Source: Candidatus Levyibacteriota bacterium (GTDB lineage: Bacteria > Patescibacteriota > Microgenomatia > Levybacterales > UBA12049). From it: 15,208 nt of DNA. Within the stretch, counting starts at the first letter, position 1; every line of letters starts with the position of its first letter. The stretch covers positions 1 through 15,208 of the forward strand of contig JAHFKE010000027.1 in NCBI GenBank assembly GCA_023245515.1. The letters are read 5' to 3'. Shown piece by piece: positions 6,369 through 11,565 of this stretch. The translations under genes and the position numbers were made by a program. The notes beneath the pieces are model-generated. The model did not search any database. It saw only the letters and a list, made by a program, of their open reading frames with translations, and had not been told where the DNA came from.

Positions 6369-6757
6369 TTTTTTTCACGGGGGCTTATTCGTCTTGGGAG
6401 GCGTATGGATATAACATCTTCTCGATCCGCAAGAACGTTAATAAGTCCTTTCGGTGCAGCTACCATGATGATTCTAGCTGCCCATGCTGACTCATAAAGA
6501 ACTTGCTCGTCTACTGTGGCAACTTGTTCCAAAACGTTTTCTACTCCAGCAAGATTGCTTGCAGCAGCGTTGTATAGTGCATCAATTCGTTCCTGTTTGG
6601 TAGATAATTTTTCTAGATCAGGCTTATGAGTCTCTGCTAATTTGATTGCCACATCCACATATCCATTGAGGGGAGTCTGATCCAAGAGTTCTTTTAGACG
6701 TGGGTTTATGGTCAGGTCTCTTTTTTGCGGCGCTCCTCCTCTTTGTTCAGTTGTCAT
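6365..6757 (-). CDS. Stand-alone subtilisin-propeptide-like (inhibitor I9-like) protein
   Basis: 130 residues, no signal peptide or membrane segment. Residues 33-120 have the layout of the propeptide/I9 inhibitor domain of subtilases: YVDVAIKLAE as first strand, a helix containing KLSTKQERIDALYNAAASNLAGVENVL, then SAWAARIIMVAAPKGLINVLADREDVISIRLPRR, which matches the typical closing strand-helix-strand. No S8 peptidase follows; the reading frame ends after 130 residues. It may be a free protease inhibitor or chaperone, or the remains of a protease gene. The start is supported by TAATAT 6 bases upstream on the minus strand. Its stop overlaps the clpB remnant by 4 bases, so the remnant edge formed part of its 3' boundary. 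The family call is by pattern only. Confidence 0.55.
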   Translation of the reverse strand: MTTEQRGGAPQKRDLTINPRLKELLDQTPLNGYVDVAIKLAETHKPDLEKLSTKQERIDALYNAAASNLAGVENVLEQVATVDEQVLYESAWAARIIMVAAPKGLINVLADREDVISIRLPRRISPREKN

Positions 6758-6769
6758 AAGCGTATATTA
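6758..6769 (-). promoter_or_regulatory. -10 box of the I9-like gene
   Basis: Minus-strand TAATAT (6769-6764) with a 6-base gap to the ATG at 6757. It lies back to back with the rnhA promoter in a 35-bp intergenic region. Confidence 0.45.
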
Positions 6770-6780
6770 CAAGAACTTGG

Positions 6781-6792
6781 TATAATAAGCAA
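6781..6792 (+). promoter_or_regulatory. Consensus -10 box of rnhA
   Basis: TATAAT at 6781-6786, 6 bases before the ATG at 6793. No clear -35 box (AAGCGT at the 17-bp position) and no Shine-Dalgarno sequence. Confidence 0.55.
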
Positions 6793-7431
6793 ATGGAAGA
6801 TCAAGTCTGTAAAAATTGCGGCGCTAAATTACTTACCAAAAAAACGAAGCAAAGTGCTGCGCAGTTAAAAAAGCCGTATTATTACAGCGCGTACTATTTT
6901 TGCCCGCACTGTAAGAAGTTATATCATGACGAGAAATTTAAAGTGACTAATGGGCAATTAGAGCTTGGTGAGCAAAAGCTGGAAGAAAAAAAAGAGAATT
7001 CGCAATTTGAAATTCGCAATTCGAAATTCGATACAGAAATCTGGACTGACGGTGCGTGTATTCATAATGGCACGCCCAGAGCGCGTGCTGCTTGGGGTTT
7101 TGTTTCCGGCACAACGGAGAAGGCAGGATTAGTCGAGGGAAAGCAGACCAATAATGTTGCTGAAGGTCTTGCGATCTACCACGGACTGAAATGGGCAGCC
7201 GAAAAAGGCTATAAAAAAGTTAAACTCCATACGGACAGCCAAATTTCACTTTTTAATTTAGCCAAGCCTTCATATTTAGTGAAAGCGAATAGGGAAATCT
7301 TTGAAGATATAGAGAGGGTAATAGCAAAAAACAAATTAGAAGTTACATATATAAAGGTCCTTGGGCACTCAGGAGATATCAATAACGAAAGAGCTGATAG
7401 AGCTGCTAACGGAATGGCAGTGGGAAAGTAA
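6793..7431 (+). CDS. rnhA: Ribonuclease HI with N-terminal zinc ribbon
   Basis: Cleaves the RNA strand of RNA-DNA hybrids (R-loops, primers) in the cytoplasm. Of 212 residues, the first 50 hold a zinc-ribbon-like CxxC (Cys6, Cys9) and CPHC (Cys37, Cys40). A charged linker (about 55-80) is partly encoded by a heptanucleotide repeat (NSQFEIRNSKFD). The RNase H fold follows: TDGACIHN (Asp86), NNVAEGLAIYHGLK (Glu124), LHTDSQ (Asp148) and NNERADRAANG (Asp202), with GHSGD giving the mobile His192. All four acidic catalytic residues are present. The zinc ribbon may bind the hybrid, as other N-terminal modules do. The start has a consensus -10 box 6 bases upstream. The downstream sodN has its own promoter beginning 20 bases after this stop. 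Confidence 0.93.
   Translation: MEDQVCKNCGAKLLTKKTKQSAAQLKKPYYYSAYYFCPHCKKLYHDEKFKVTNGQLELGEQKLEEKKENSQFEIRNSKFDTEIWTDGACIHNGTPRARAAWGFVSGTTEKAGLVEGKQTNNVAEGLAIYHGLKWAAEKGYKKVKLHTDSQISLFNLAKPSYLVKANREIFEDIERVIAKNKLEVTYIKVLGHSGDINNERADRAANGMAVGK
6997..7031 (+). repeat. Heptanucleotide tandem repeat (5 x 7 bp) inside rnhA
   Basis: Five tandem units: AATTCGC, AATTTGA, AATTCGC, AATTCGA, AATTCGA. They encode part of the linker between the zinc ribbon and the RNase H domain. The period (7) and unit number (5) match the array inside femX, although the unit sequence differs. Confidence 0.8.
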
Positions 7432-7451
7432 TACTCTTACGATATTCTCGC

Positions 7452-7486
7452 TTGATTTCTTTCCCACAAACGTTTATGATTTTGCT
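7452..7486 (+). promoter_or_regulatory. sodN promoter (leaderless)
   Basis: TTGATT (7452-7457), a spacer of exactly 17 bp, TATGAT (7475-7480), then 6 bases to the ATG at 7487. This near-consensus promoter fixes the sodN start. No operator is obvious. Confidence 0.7.
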
Positions 7487-7936
7487 ATGATAAAAACCTT
7501 TCTGAAGTTCTTACCTACACAAATAGCCTATGCTCATTGTGATTTGCCGTGTGGGGTCTATGATCCCGCTCAGGCGAGGATTGAAGCACAGAGCGTGATG
7601 AATATTCTAAATAAATATTCTGAGGTGCATGATGAAGCGACAAAGATACGGGCGATCCTTATTAAAGAGCAGAGAGCAGAACTCGTAAAGCATCATTTGT
7701 GGGTTCTCTGGACGGATTATTTCAAGCCTGAGCATCTTGAGAAATTTCCCAACTTGCACGATCTTTTCTGGAGAGCTACGAAAGCGGCGGGGCAGACGAA
7801 AAAATCTGTAGATCCTGCTGACGGGCAGAAACTGCTTGATTTGATAGCTGAAATTACTGATGTTTTCAATCAAACAAAAGCCCCTTCGGCAAGTGGCACA
7901 TCCCCGGCAGGGGGCTCAGGGCAAGCTCCTCACTAA
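7487..7936 (+). CDS. sodN: Nickel superoxide dismutase precursor
   Basis: Converts superoxide to oxygen and hydrogen peroxide with a mononuclear nickel centre. The precursor has 149 residues. A 16-residue leader MIKTFLKFLPTQIAYA is followed by the nickel hook HCDLPCGVYDP, the family hallmark. After cleavage before His, the new N-terminal His1, Cys2 and Cys6 bind nickel, and Asp3 and Tyr9 are present. The rest is the four-helix bundle (QARIEAQSVMNIL..., HHLWVLWTDYFKPEHLEKFP, LHDLFWRATKAAGQTKKS, QKLLDLIAEITDVF). About 18 residues rich in Gly, Ser and Pro (APSASGTSPAGGSGQAPH) extend beyond the usual end. The open frame reaches back to 7361 inside rnhA, but the promoter and the leader length fix the start at 7487. 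The protease that must cut the leader is encoded 3 bases downstream. Confidence 0.97.
   Translation: MIKTFLKFLPTQIAYAHCDLPCGVYDPAQARIEAQSVMNILNKYSEVHDEATKIRAILIKEQRAELVKHHLWVLWTDYFKPEHLEKFPNLHDLFWRATKAAGQTKKSVDPADGQKLLDLIAEITDVFNQTKAPSASGTSPAGGSGQAPH
7879..7916 (+). other. GC-rich hairpin in the sodN 3' end
   Basis: AGCCCC (7879-7884) pairs perfectly with GGGGCT (7911-7916) around 26 bases. It lies in the sequence encoding the odd Gly/Ser/Pro tail, just before sodX. It could stabilise the sodN message or weaken read-through into sodX, so that less protease than enzyme is made. No U-tract follows. Confidence 0.35.
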
Positions 7937-7939
7937 TAA

Positions 7940-8233
7940 ATGTTTTTTTCTCCCCTTTTAGTTCTCAAAATCTCTGGTCATAGCATGGAGCCGACTATTA
8001 AAAACGGTGATAGGGTTTTGGTCAATCGACTTGCCTACTTACTTGATAGTCCAAAGATAGAAGATATTGTTGCCACAAAAATGGATAAGAAGATTTTTAT
8101 AAAAAGAATTACTTCTGTAAAGCAGGAGAGATACTTCATTGCTGGAGACAATCCCAACGATAGCTTTGATAGTAGAAAATTTGGTATGATAGGCAAAGAT
8201 CGGGTTATAGGGAAAGTTATCTCTACTCTCTAA
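7940..8233 (+). CDS. sodX: SodN maturation protease (S26 signal-peptidase-like)
   Basis: Small serine protease that removes the SodN leader to expose the nickel-binding His. At 97 residues it is the minimal S26/S24 fold. SGHSMEPTI carries the nucleophile Ser15, IFIKRI carries the general base Lys55, and GDNPNDSFDSRKFG (69-82) is the conserved C-terminal box of this family. A mildly hydrophobic N-terminus (FFSPLLVLKI) is too short for a full membrane span, unlike LepB. It starts 3 bases after the sodN stop with no -10 box or Shine-Dalgarno sequence of its own. It is therefore most likely co-transcribed with sodN and translated by coupling. The sodN-sodX pairing is the usual arrangement of this system. 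Confidence 0.93.
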   Translation: MFFSPLLVLKISGHSMEPTIKNGDRVLVNRLAYLLDSPKIEDIVATKMDKKIFIKRITSVKQERYFIAGDNPNDSFDSRKFGMIGKDRVIGKVISTL

Positions 8234-8235
8234 TA

Positions 8236-8247
8236 TATAATATCAAC
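8236..8247 (+). promoter_or_regulatory. Consensus -10 box of the methyltransferase gene
   Basis: TATAAT at 8236-8241, starting just after the sodX stop, with 6 bases to the ATG at 8248. The -35 region is poor. Confidence 0.5.
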
Positions 8248-8769
8248 ATGCTCGCTTATCTTTTGCTTATCTTCACAATCATCCTGCTACTCTTTCTCCT
8301 CTCTATGATCTGGCCGCCTGATAGTCCCTGGTCTCCCTGGTGGAGAACATCAGGTAGAATTGCACGCATTCAGTGTAAGCTTGCGAAGGTGGGAAAGGAC
8401 GATATTGTTTATGACATGGGATGTGGAGATGGTACAGCTCTTCTTACCGCTGCAAAATTAGGGGCGAAAGGCGTAGGGATTGAGATTGATCCTCTCAGGT
8501 ATTGGGTCGCGAAAATTCGCTTCTTGTTCAATAAAAAGTCAGCTAGTCTAAAAATAGTACGGAAGAATTTTTTTGATGTTAATCTTTCGGAGGCGACAGT
8601 CATTATTGCGTATCTTATTCCCAAAACATTGGCGAGACTCAAGCCAAAATTTTTGAAAGAATTGAAACCAGGGACTCGCATCGTTACTTTTGTTTACAAA
8701 ATTGATTTACCGATGATTGCTCAGGATGAGAAGAATGAAGTCTACGTTTACGAAATTCCAAAGAAATAA
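8248..8769 (+). CDS. Membrane-anchored class I SAM-dependent methyltransferase (FAM173/aKMT-like)
   Basis: 173 residues. An N-terminal hydrophobic helix (residues 2-22) is followed by WPPDSPWSPWWRTS and a Rossmann-type methyltransferase core. Motif I is VYDMGCGDGTALLTAA (54-69) and motif II is GVGIEIDP (75-82), with Glu79 for the SAM ribose. The later part, NFFDVNLSEATVIIAYLIPKTLARLKPKFLKELKPGTRIV, lacks an NPPY-type motif. It resembles the FAM173 (ATP synthase c-subunit lysine methyltransferase) and archaeal aKMT group, where a similar leucine-rich loop and KPGxRVV strand occur. A membrane anchor fits modification of a membrane protein, but the substrate is unknown. The gene converges with the oxidoreductase, the stops being 12 bases apart with no visible terminator. 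Confidence 0.8.
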   Translation: MLAYLLLIFTIILLLFLLSMIWPPDSPWSPWWRTSGRIARIQCKLAKVGKDDIVYDMGCGDGTALLTAAKLGAKGVGIEIDPLRYWVAKIRFLFNKKSASLKIVRKNFFDVNLSEATVIIAYLIPKTLARLKPKFLKELKPGTRIVTFVYKIDLPMIAQDEKNEVYVYEIPKK

Positions 8770-8781
8770 GTTATATTTATT

Positions 8782-9417
8782 TTAACCCTTAATAAGAGCA
8801 TCAGCCTTTTGTGCCATAATCCCTGACACAATGATTGAAAGCGTAAGGCCAATGTTTTCTTGAAGTAGAGATTTATGTATGTCTCCTAAGTCAACAACTG
8901 ACTCCCAACCAAGATCTTGAAGCAATCCTGTTACTTGTTGTTTTGCATCTGCACTATTGCCTGAGACCCATCCGATGGCAGGAACTATTCCGCTCTGGAT
9001 AGGATTTACCATCATAGGTGCAGGAACGATATTAAGGGTTTTTACAATATGTGATTCTTGCAACCATGATTGTATGCTTTCTCCCATAGATTTTTGTGTA
9101 AAAGCAAGTTTAGGAAGTTTTTCAAACTCGATATTGTTGTTAACATCAATAATTGTTTTATTGTTTAACTCATGAGTCAATGGTTTTATCACACCTTGAA
9201 TTTCTTCCCAAGGTCTAATAGCGAGAAGTATTACTTCACCAAAGGCCGCCGCTTCCTGTAAAGAACCAACTTGTACGTTTGAACCTATGGTTTTTTGCCA
9301 ATCGACAAGAGTTGGTTTATATGGATTACGTGCACCGATAAATATGTCGTGCTTTTTAGCCCAAGCAGCACCTAATGTTTGTGCAACCGCACCTGATCCT
9401 AATATGCCAATTTTCAT
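8782..9417 (-). CDS. NAD(P)-binding oxidoreductase (NpdG / F420-dependent NADP reductase-like)
   Basis: 211 residues. The N-terminus MKIGILGSGAVAQTLGAAWAKKHDIFIGARNP is a typical Rossmann dinucleotide-binding start (GxGxxA). The Arg after the second strand suggests NADPH. LLAIRPWEEI and NNKTIIDVNN are the next conserved strands of the family that includes NpdG and the N-domain of pyrroline-5-carboxylate reductase. VKTLNIVPAPMM and the C-terminal helices complete the single-domain form. The true substrate is unknown; F420 use is not implied, since no F420 genes are seen. The open frame extends to 9480, but the ATG at 9417 directly begins the Rossmann strand and has GAGG 6 bases upstream, the only clear Shine-Dalgarno sequence in the window. 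It is divergent from the HxlR regulator, a common arrangement for stress-induced oxidoreductases. Confidence 0.82.
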   Translation of the reverse strand: MKIGILGSGAVAQTLGAAWAKKHDIFIGARNPYKPTLVDWQKTIGSNVQVGSLQEAAAFGEVILLAIRPWEEIQGVIKPLTHELNNKTIIDVNNNIEFEKLPKLAFTQKSMGESIQSWLQESHIVKTLNIVPAPMMVNPIQSGIVPAIGWVSGNSADAKQQVTGLLQDLGWESVVDLGDIHKSLLQENIGLTLSIIVSGIMAQKADALIKG

Positions 9418-9444
9418 TTCATGCCTCGCTTTTCTATAGTAACT

Positions 9445-9472
9445 ATTGTATACTAATATACTGCGAATCCAA
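9445..9472 (-). promoter_or_regulatory. Candidate promoter of the oxidoreductase gene
   Basis: Minus-strand TTGGAT (9472-9467), 16-bp spacer, TACAAT (9450-9445). A start near 9438 would give a leader of about 20 bases that carries GAGG (9427-9424) ahead of the ATG at 9417. Confidence 0.4.
9448..9461. promoter_or_regulatory. Candidate HxlR operator GTATA-CTAA-TATAC
   Basis: A perfect 5-4-5 inverted repeat, GTATACTAATATAC, lies in the divergent region and overlaps the candidate oxidoreductase promoter. HxlR proteins bind such AT-rich palindromes, usually near their own gene. Two copies of AGTAACTAT (9438-9446, 9505-9513) and the inverted pair AAGTAG/CTACTT (9471-9476, 9492-9497) lie in the same region. 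Confidence 0.4.
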
Positions 9473-9511
9473 GTAGGCATTGTAAAGTGCTCTACTTACG
9501 CAAAAGTAACT

Positions 9512-9892
9512 ATGCATCCTTGTTTAATTCAACCCGAAAATACCAAACGAAAAATATGCCCTGTCAATGGCTTGATGCCACGACTTGGTGACAAATGGAC
9601 AATTCATGTTGTTGCTATGCTACATGAGCATAAACGATTAAGATTCTCAGAATTAAAAAATGGTATTGAGGGAGTATCACAAAAAATGCTCACAGTCACG
9701 CTTCGTGCTTTAGAACGAGATGGATTGGTAGATCGTCATGTTTTTCCAGAAGTTCCACCGAGAGTAGAGTATGAATTAACTGAATTAGGGAGAGGTTTGC
9801 TTCCTGCTATGTATTCGTTGATGGATTGGTTACAAATGACATGGCCCACAATTCAAGAAAAACGAATTTATTTTGATGTTAAGCACAAATAA
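9512..9892 (+). CDS. HxlR-family transcriptional regulator
   Basis: 126-residue winged-helix regulator of the MarR-like HxlR family. Features: CPVNGLMPRLGDKWTIHVVAML as the first helix block, RLRFSELKNGIEGVSQKMLTVTLRALERDGLVDR as the recognition helix-turn-helix, and FPEVPPRVEYELTELGRGLLP as the wing. Cys4 and Cys16 lie near the N-terminus. In relatives such as YodB and HypR, an N-terminal cysteine senses quinones, aldehydes or disulfide stress, so a thiol switch is plausible. The frame is open to a TTG at 9446, but the ATG at 9512 gives the usual family N-terminus. Neither a Shine-Dalgarno sequence nor a -10 box at the usual position is seen; TATACT at 9449-9454 could give a leader of about 50 bases. 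It probably controls the divergent oxidoreductase and itself. Confidence 0.9.
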   Translation: MHPCLIQPENTKRKICPVNGLMPRLGDKWTIHVVAMLHEHKRLRFSELKNGIEGVSQKMLTVTLRALERDGLVDRHVFPEVPPRVEYELTELGRGLLPAMYSLMDWLQMTWPTIQEKRIYFDVKHK

Positions 9893-9904
9893 ACGTGCAG
9901 ACAA

Positions 9905-10921
9905 TTATTTTGAGAACTTCAATATGAGCCATCTCAGTTTGTCAGCTATTTTGTATGCTTGGTACAAAATTGGATTTATTACTAAGTCATAACCTCCAAT
10001 AAATTCGACATGTTCTGGTCCATATTTTTCTTTAAAACTGTGGAAGCCATACCAAGGATCTTTTGTGTCAGGACTTGGTCCCATCGCTCCCCACATATCA
10101 AATTTCTTCAGTCCCAATTTCTTCCCAAATTTTATCCCTTCCCACATAGCGAGATTTGAGTGCATAACATTCCGAGCCTCGTTGCTTGATGCGCCGTAAG
10201 GATAGTACAAGGTATCTTTGAAGACAAAAAATAAAAGCGTCGTCAAGACTTTTCCATCATATGTTGCAGTAAAAAGATGGGAGGTGAGATGTTCTGTATT
10301 GGTATCATGAGCAAATGTTTGCCATTGTGCTTTGTGATAGCTTCTGGTGTGTGCGTAAAAACGTTGTCGTCTAGTTGTCTCTTCAGTTAGTCGCAAGTAT
10401 TCTGCAAATGCATTGTCGGAATTATCTTCAGCAACTTTGACCTCATGCTTCTGTGCTACTTTAATATTGTATCTTGCCTTTGGATGCATCTCGGCAAGTA
10501 GCTCATTTTCAGATTTAGCTAAGTCCAAAACAAACGTGTATTTTGTAAATAAAGGATGAGCAGCGGGGCGTAAATTTGCCATTTGCCATTTGCCATTTGC
10601 CATTTGCGATGTTGTTACATTTGGTTCTAGCTGGATGAAGAGACACCTTTCTTCTCTGCCAATCTTCTTAAGCTCTTCAAGCACCTCTTTTGTAGGCATT
10701 TCTCCCTTGGGTAAATAACCGATTGTCCAAGGCATGCGGGGGATTTTATGGATTGTTAATTGAAAGCCGGAGATGAGTTTCTCACCGTTAAAAAAGCCGC
10801 GCCTGATAACCTTGACGCCTGTTTTCTCACGGAACTCTCCCCACTCATAGGATTGTAGGGGATGTTCAGCAACAGCGTCAAACTCTTTTCTCTCCTCAGG
10901 TTTTATTGCACGAATAGTCAT
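9905..10921 (-). CDS. FemX/FemAB-family peptidoglycan aminoacyltransferase
   Basis: 338 residues with two GNAT-like halves. Members use aminoacyl-tRNA to add amino acids to the lipid II stem peptide, building the cross-bridge at the inner face of the membrane. Recognisable segments: HPLQSYEWGEF near the start, MHPKARYNIKVAQKHEVKV (the family's conserved RYNI motif), TYDGKVLTTLLFFVFKDTLYYPYGASS, HSNLAMWEGIKFGKKLGLKKFDMWG, and FKEKYGPEHVEFIGGYDLVINP at the end. A coiled-coil arm, as in FemA, is lacking. A short insertion (VTTSQMANGKWQMANLRPAAHP) is encoded by a heptanucleotide repeat. The ATG at 10921 has TAAAAT 6 bases upstream on its strand. Together with the LCP protein near the window end it implies a peptidoglycan wall with interpeptide bridges. 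The amino acid added cannot be told. Confidence 0.9.
   Translation of the reverse strand: MTIRAIKPEERKEFDAVAEHPLQSYEWGEFREKTGVKVIRRGFFNGEKLISGFQLTIHKIPRMPWTIGYLPKGEMPTKEVLEELKKIGREERCLFIQLEPNVTTSQMANGKWQMANLRPAAHPLFTKYTFVLDLAKSENELLAEMHPKARYNIKVAQKHEVKVAEDNSDNAFAEYLRLTEETTRRQRFYAHTRSYHKAQWQTFAHDTNTEHLTSHLFTATYDGKVLTTLLFFVFKDTLYYPYGASSNEARNVMHSNLAMWEGIKFGKKLGLKKFDMWGAMGPSPDTKDPWYGFHSFKEKYGPEHVEFIGGYDLVINPILYQAYKIADKLRWLILKFSK
10574..10608 (+). repeat. Heptanucleotide tandem repeat (5 x 7 bp) inside femX
   Basis: Four perfect tandem ATTTGCC units followed by ATTTGCG, read on the plus strand. On the coding (minus) strand it encodes QMANGKWQMAN, an insertion between two conserved FemX segments. 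Because 21 bp equals seven codons, the protein shows a 7-residue period. Confidence 0.9.
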
Positions 10922-10933
10922 AAGTATATTTTA
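10922..10933 (-). promoter_or_regulatory. -10 box of femX
   Basis: Minus-strand TAAAAT (10933-10928), then ATACTT, then the femX ATG: a 6-base gap. The -35 region is weak. Confidence 0.5.
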
Positions 10934-10961
10934 GCAGATAGATTAAGCAATAGTGTCTTGA

Positions 10962-10974
10962 TATACTGAGGAAG
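10962..10974 (+). promoter_or_regulatory. -10 box of the PQ-loop-like membrane protein gene
   Basis: TATACT at 10962-10967 ends 7 bases before the ATG at 10975. The gap GAGGAAG is purine-rich but too close to the ATG to act as a standard Shine-Dalgarno sequence. Confidence 0.45.
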
Positions 10975-11565
10975 ATGATAAACGAAAATTTTGTTATTGT
11001 GGGTGCTTTGTTGAATCTGTTTGGAAGCTCCAGTTATGTTATCAGTACGCTTAAAGGTAAGACGAAGCCAAATCGGGTTACGTGGTTTCTTTGGGCGTTG
11101 GCGCCTCTCATTGCTTTTTATGCAGAAATTCAAAAAGGAGTTGGATTGCCGTCTCTTTTGACGTTTATGGTTGGATTTGGTCCACTCATGGTATTTGTTG
11201 CCTCTTTCATTAATAAAAAATCTGTTTGGAAGATAGGAAGGTTAGATATCATCTGTGGTCTCTTATCTCTTGGTGGTTTAGTTCTCTGGGGAGTTACCAG
11301 AGAAGGAAATTTAGCAATCGTATTTAGTATTGTTGCCGATTTGCTTGCGGCTATTCCAACGCTTGTTAAATCTTATAAAGAGCCTGAAACAGAGAACTAT
11401 ATGGTTTTTCTCTTTGGGAGCATAAGTGCCTTCATAACGCTTCTGGCAATTAAAGAGTGGAGTTTCGCGCACTATGCTTTTCCAGTATACATCTTAGTTA
11501 TTTGCCTACTCTTTTTTGTACTTATCAAGTTCAGACTCGGCAAGAAATTAAAGTTCACTTACTAG
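10975..11565 (+). CDS. Seven-helix membrane protein, SWEET/PQ-loop-like
   Basis: 196 residues with about seven membrane helices (roughly 5-25, 35-50, 58-78, 90-108, 112-130, 142-159, 167-186). Two related triple-helix units can be seen. One begins GSSSYVISTLKGKTKPNRVTWFLWAL (residues 17-42) and the other ADLLAAIPTLVKSYKEPETENYMVFLFGS (121-149). Each joins a helix to a short basic loop with a proline and then an aromatic helix. The 3+1+3 layout recalls SWEET sugar transporters and PQ-loop proteins, but the exact PQ pair is missing, so transport is only a suggestion. The start has TATACT 7 bases upstream. Its TAG overlaps the TAG of the converging helicase by 3 bases within the shared CTAG (11562-11565). 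Confidence 0.65.
   Translation: MINENFVIVGALLNLFGSSSYVISTLKGKTKPNRVTWFLWALAPLIAFYAEIQKGVGLPSLLTFMVGFGPLMVFVASFINKKSVWKIGRLDIICGLLSLGGLVLWGVTREGNLAIVFSIVADLLAAIPTLVKSYKEPETENYMVFLFGSISAFITLLAIKEWSFAHYAFPVYILVICLLFFVLIKFRLGKKLKFTY

Noticed and set aside
7361..7486. A 42-codon N-terminal extension of sodN overlapping rnhA
   Set aside because: A near-consensus promoter (7452-7480) lies inside it, and the leader from 7487 is the right kind for SodX processing.
8770..8781. Terminators between convergent genes (8770-8781, 9893-9904, 11562-11565)
   Set aside because: The gaps are 12 bases or less, or overlap, and no hairpin with a U-tract is visible.
9418..9480. 21 extra residues on the oxidoreductase (ATG at 9480)
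   Set aside because: The Rossmann strand begins at the 9417 ATG, which has a Shine-Dalgarno sequence, and the extension covers the palindrome and promoter.
9446..9511. TTG start giving HxlR 22 extra residues
   Set aside because: It begins with a non-ATG codon inside the operator region, and the family N-terminus starts close to the CPV motif, matching the ATG at 9512.
10574..10608. Tandem repeats as a CRISPR array
   Set aside because: Units are 7 bp with no spacers and lie within a coding region.
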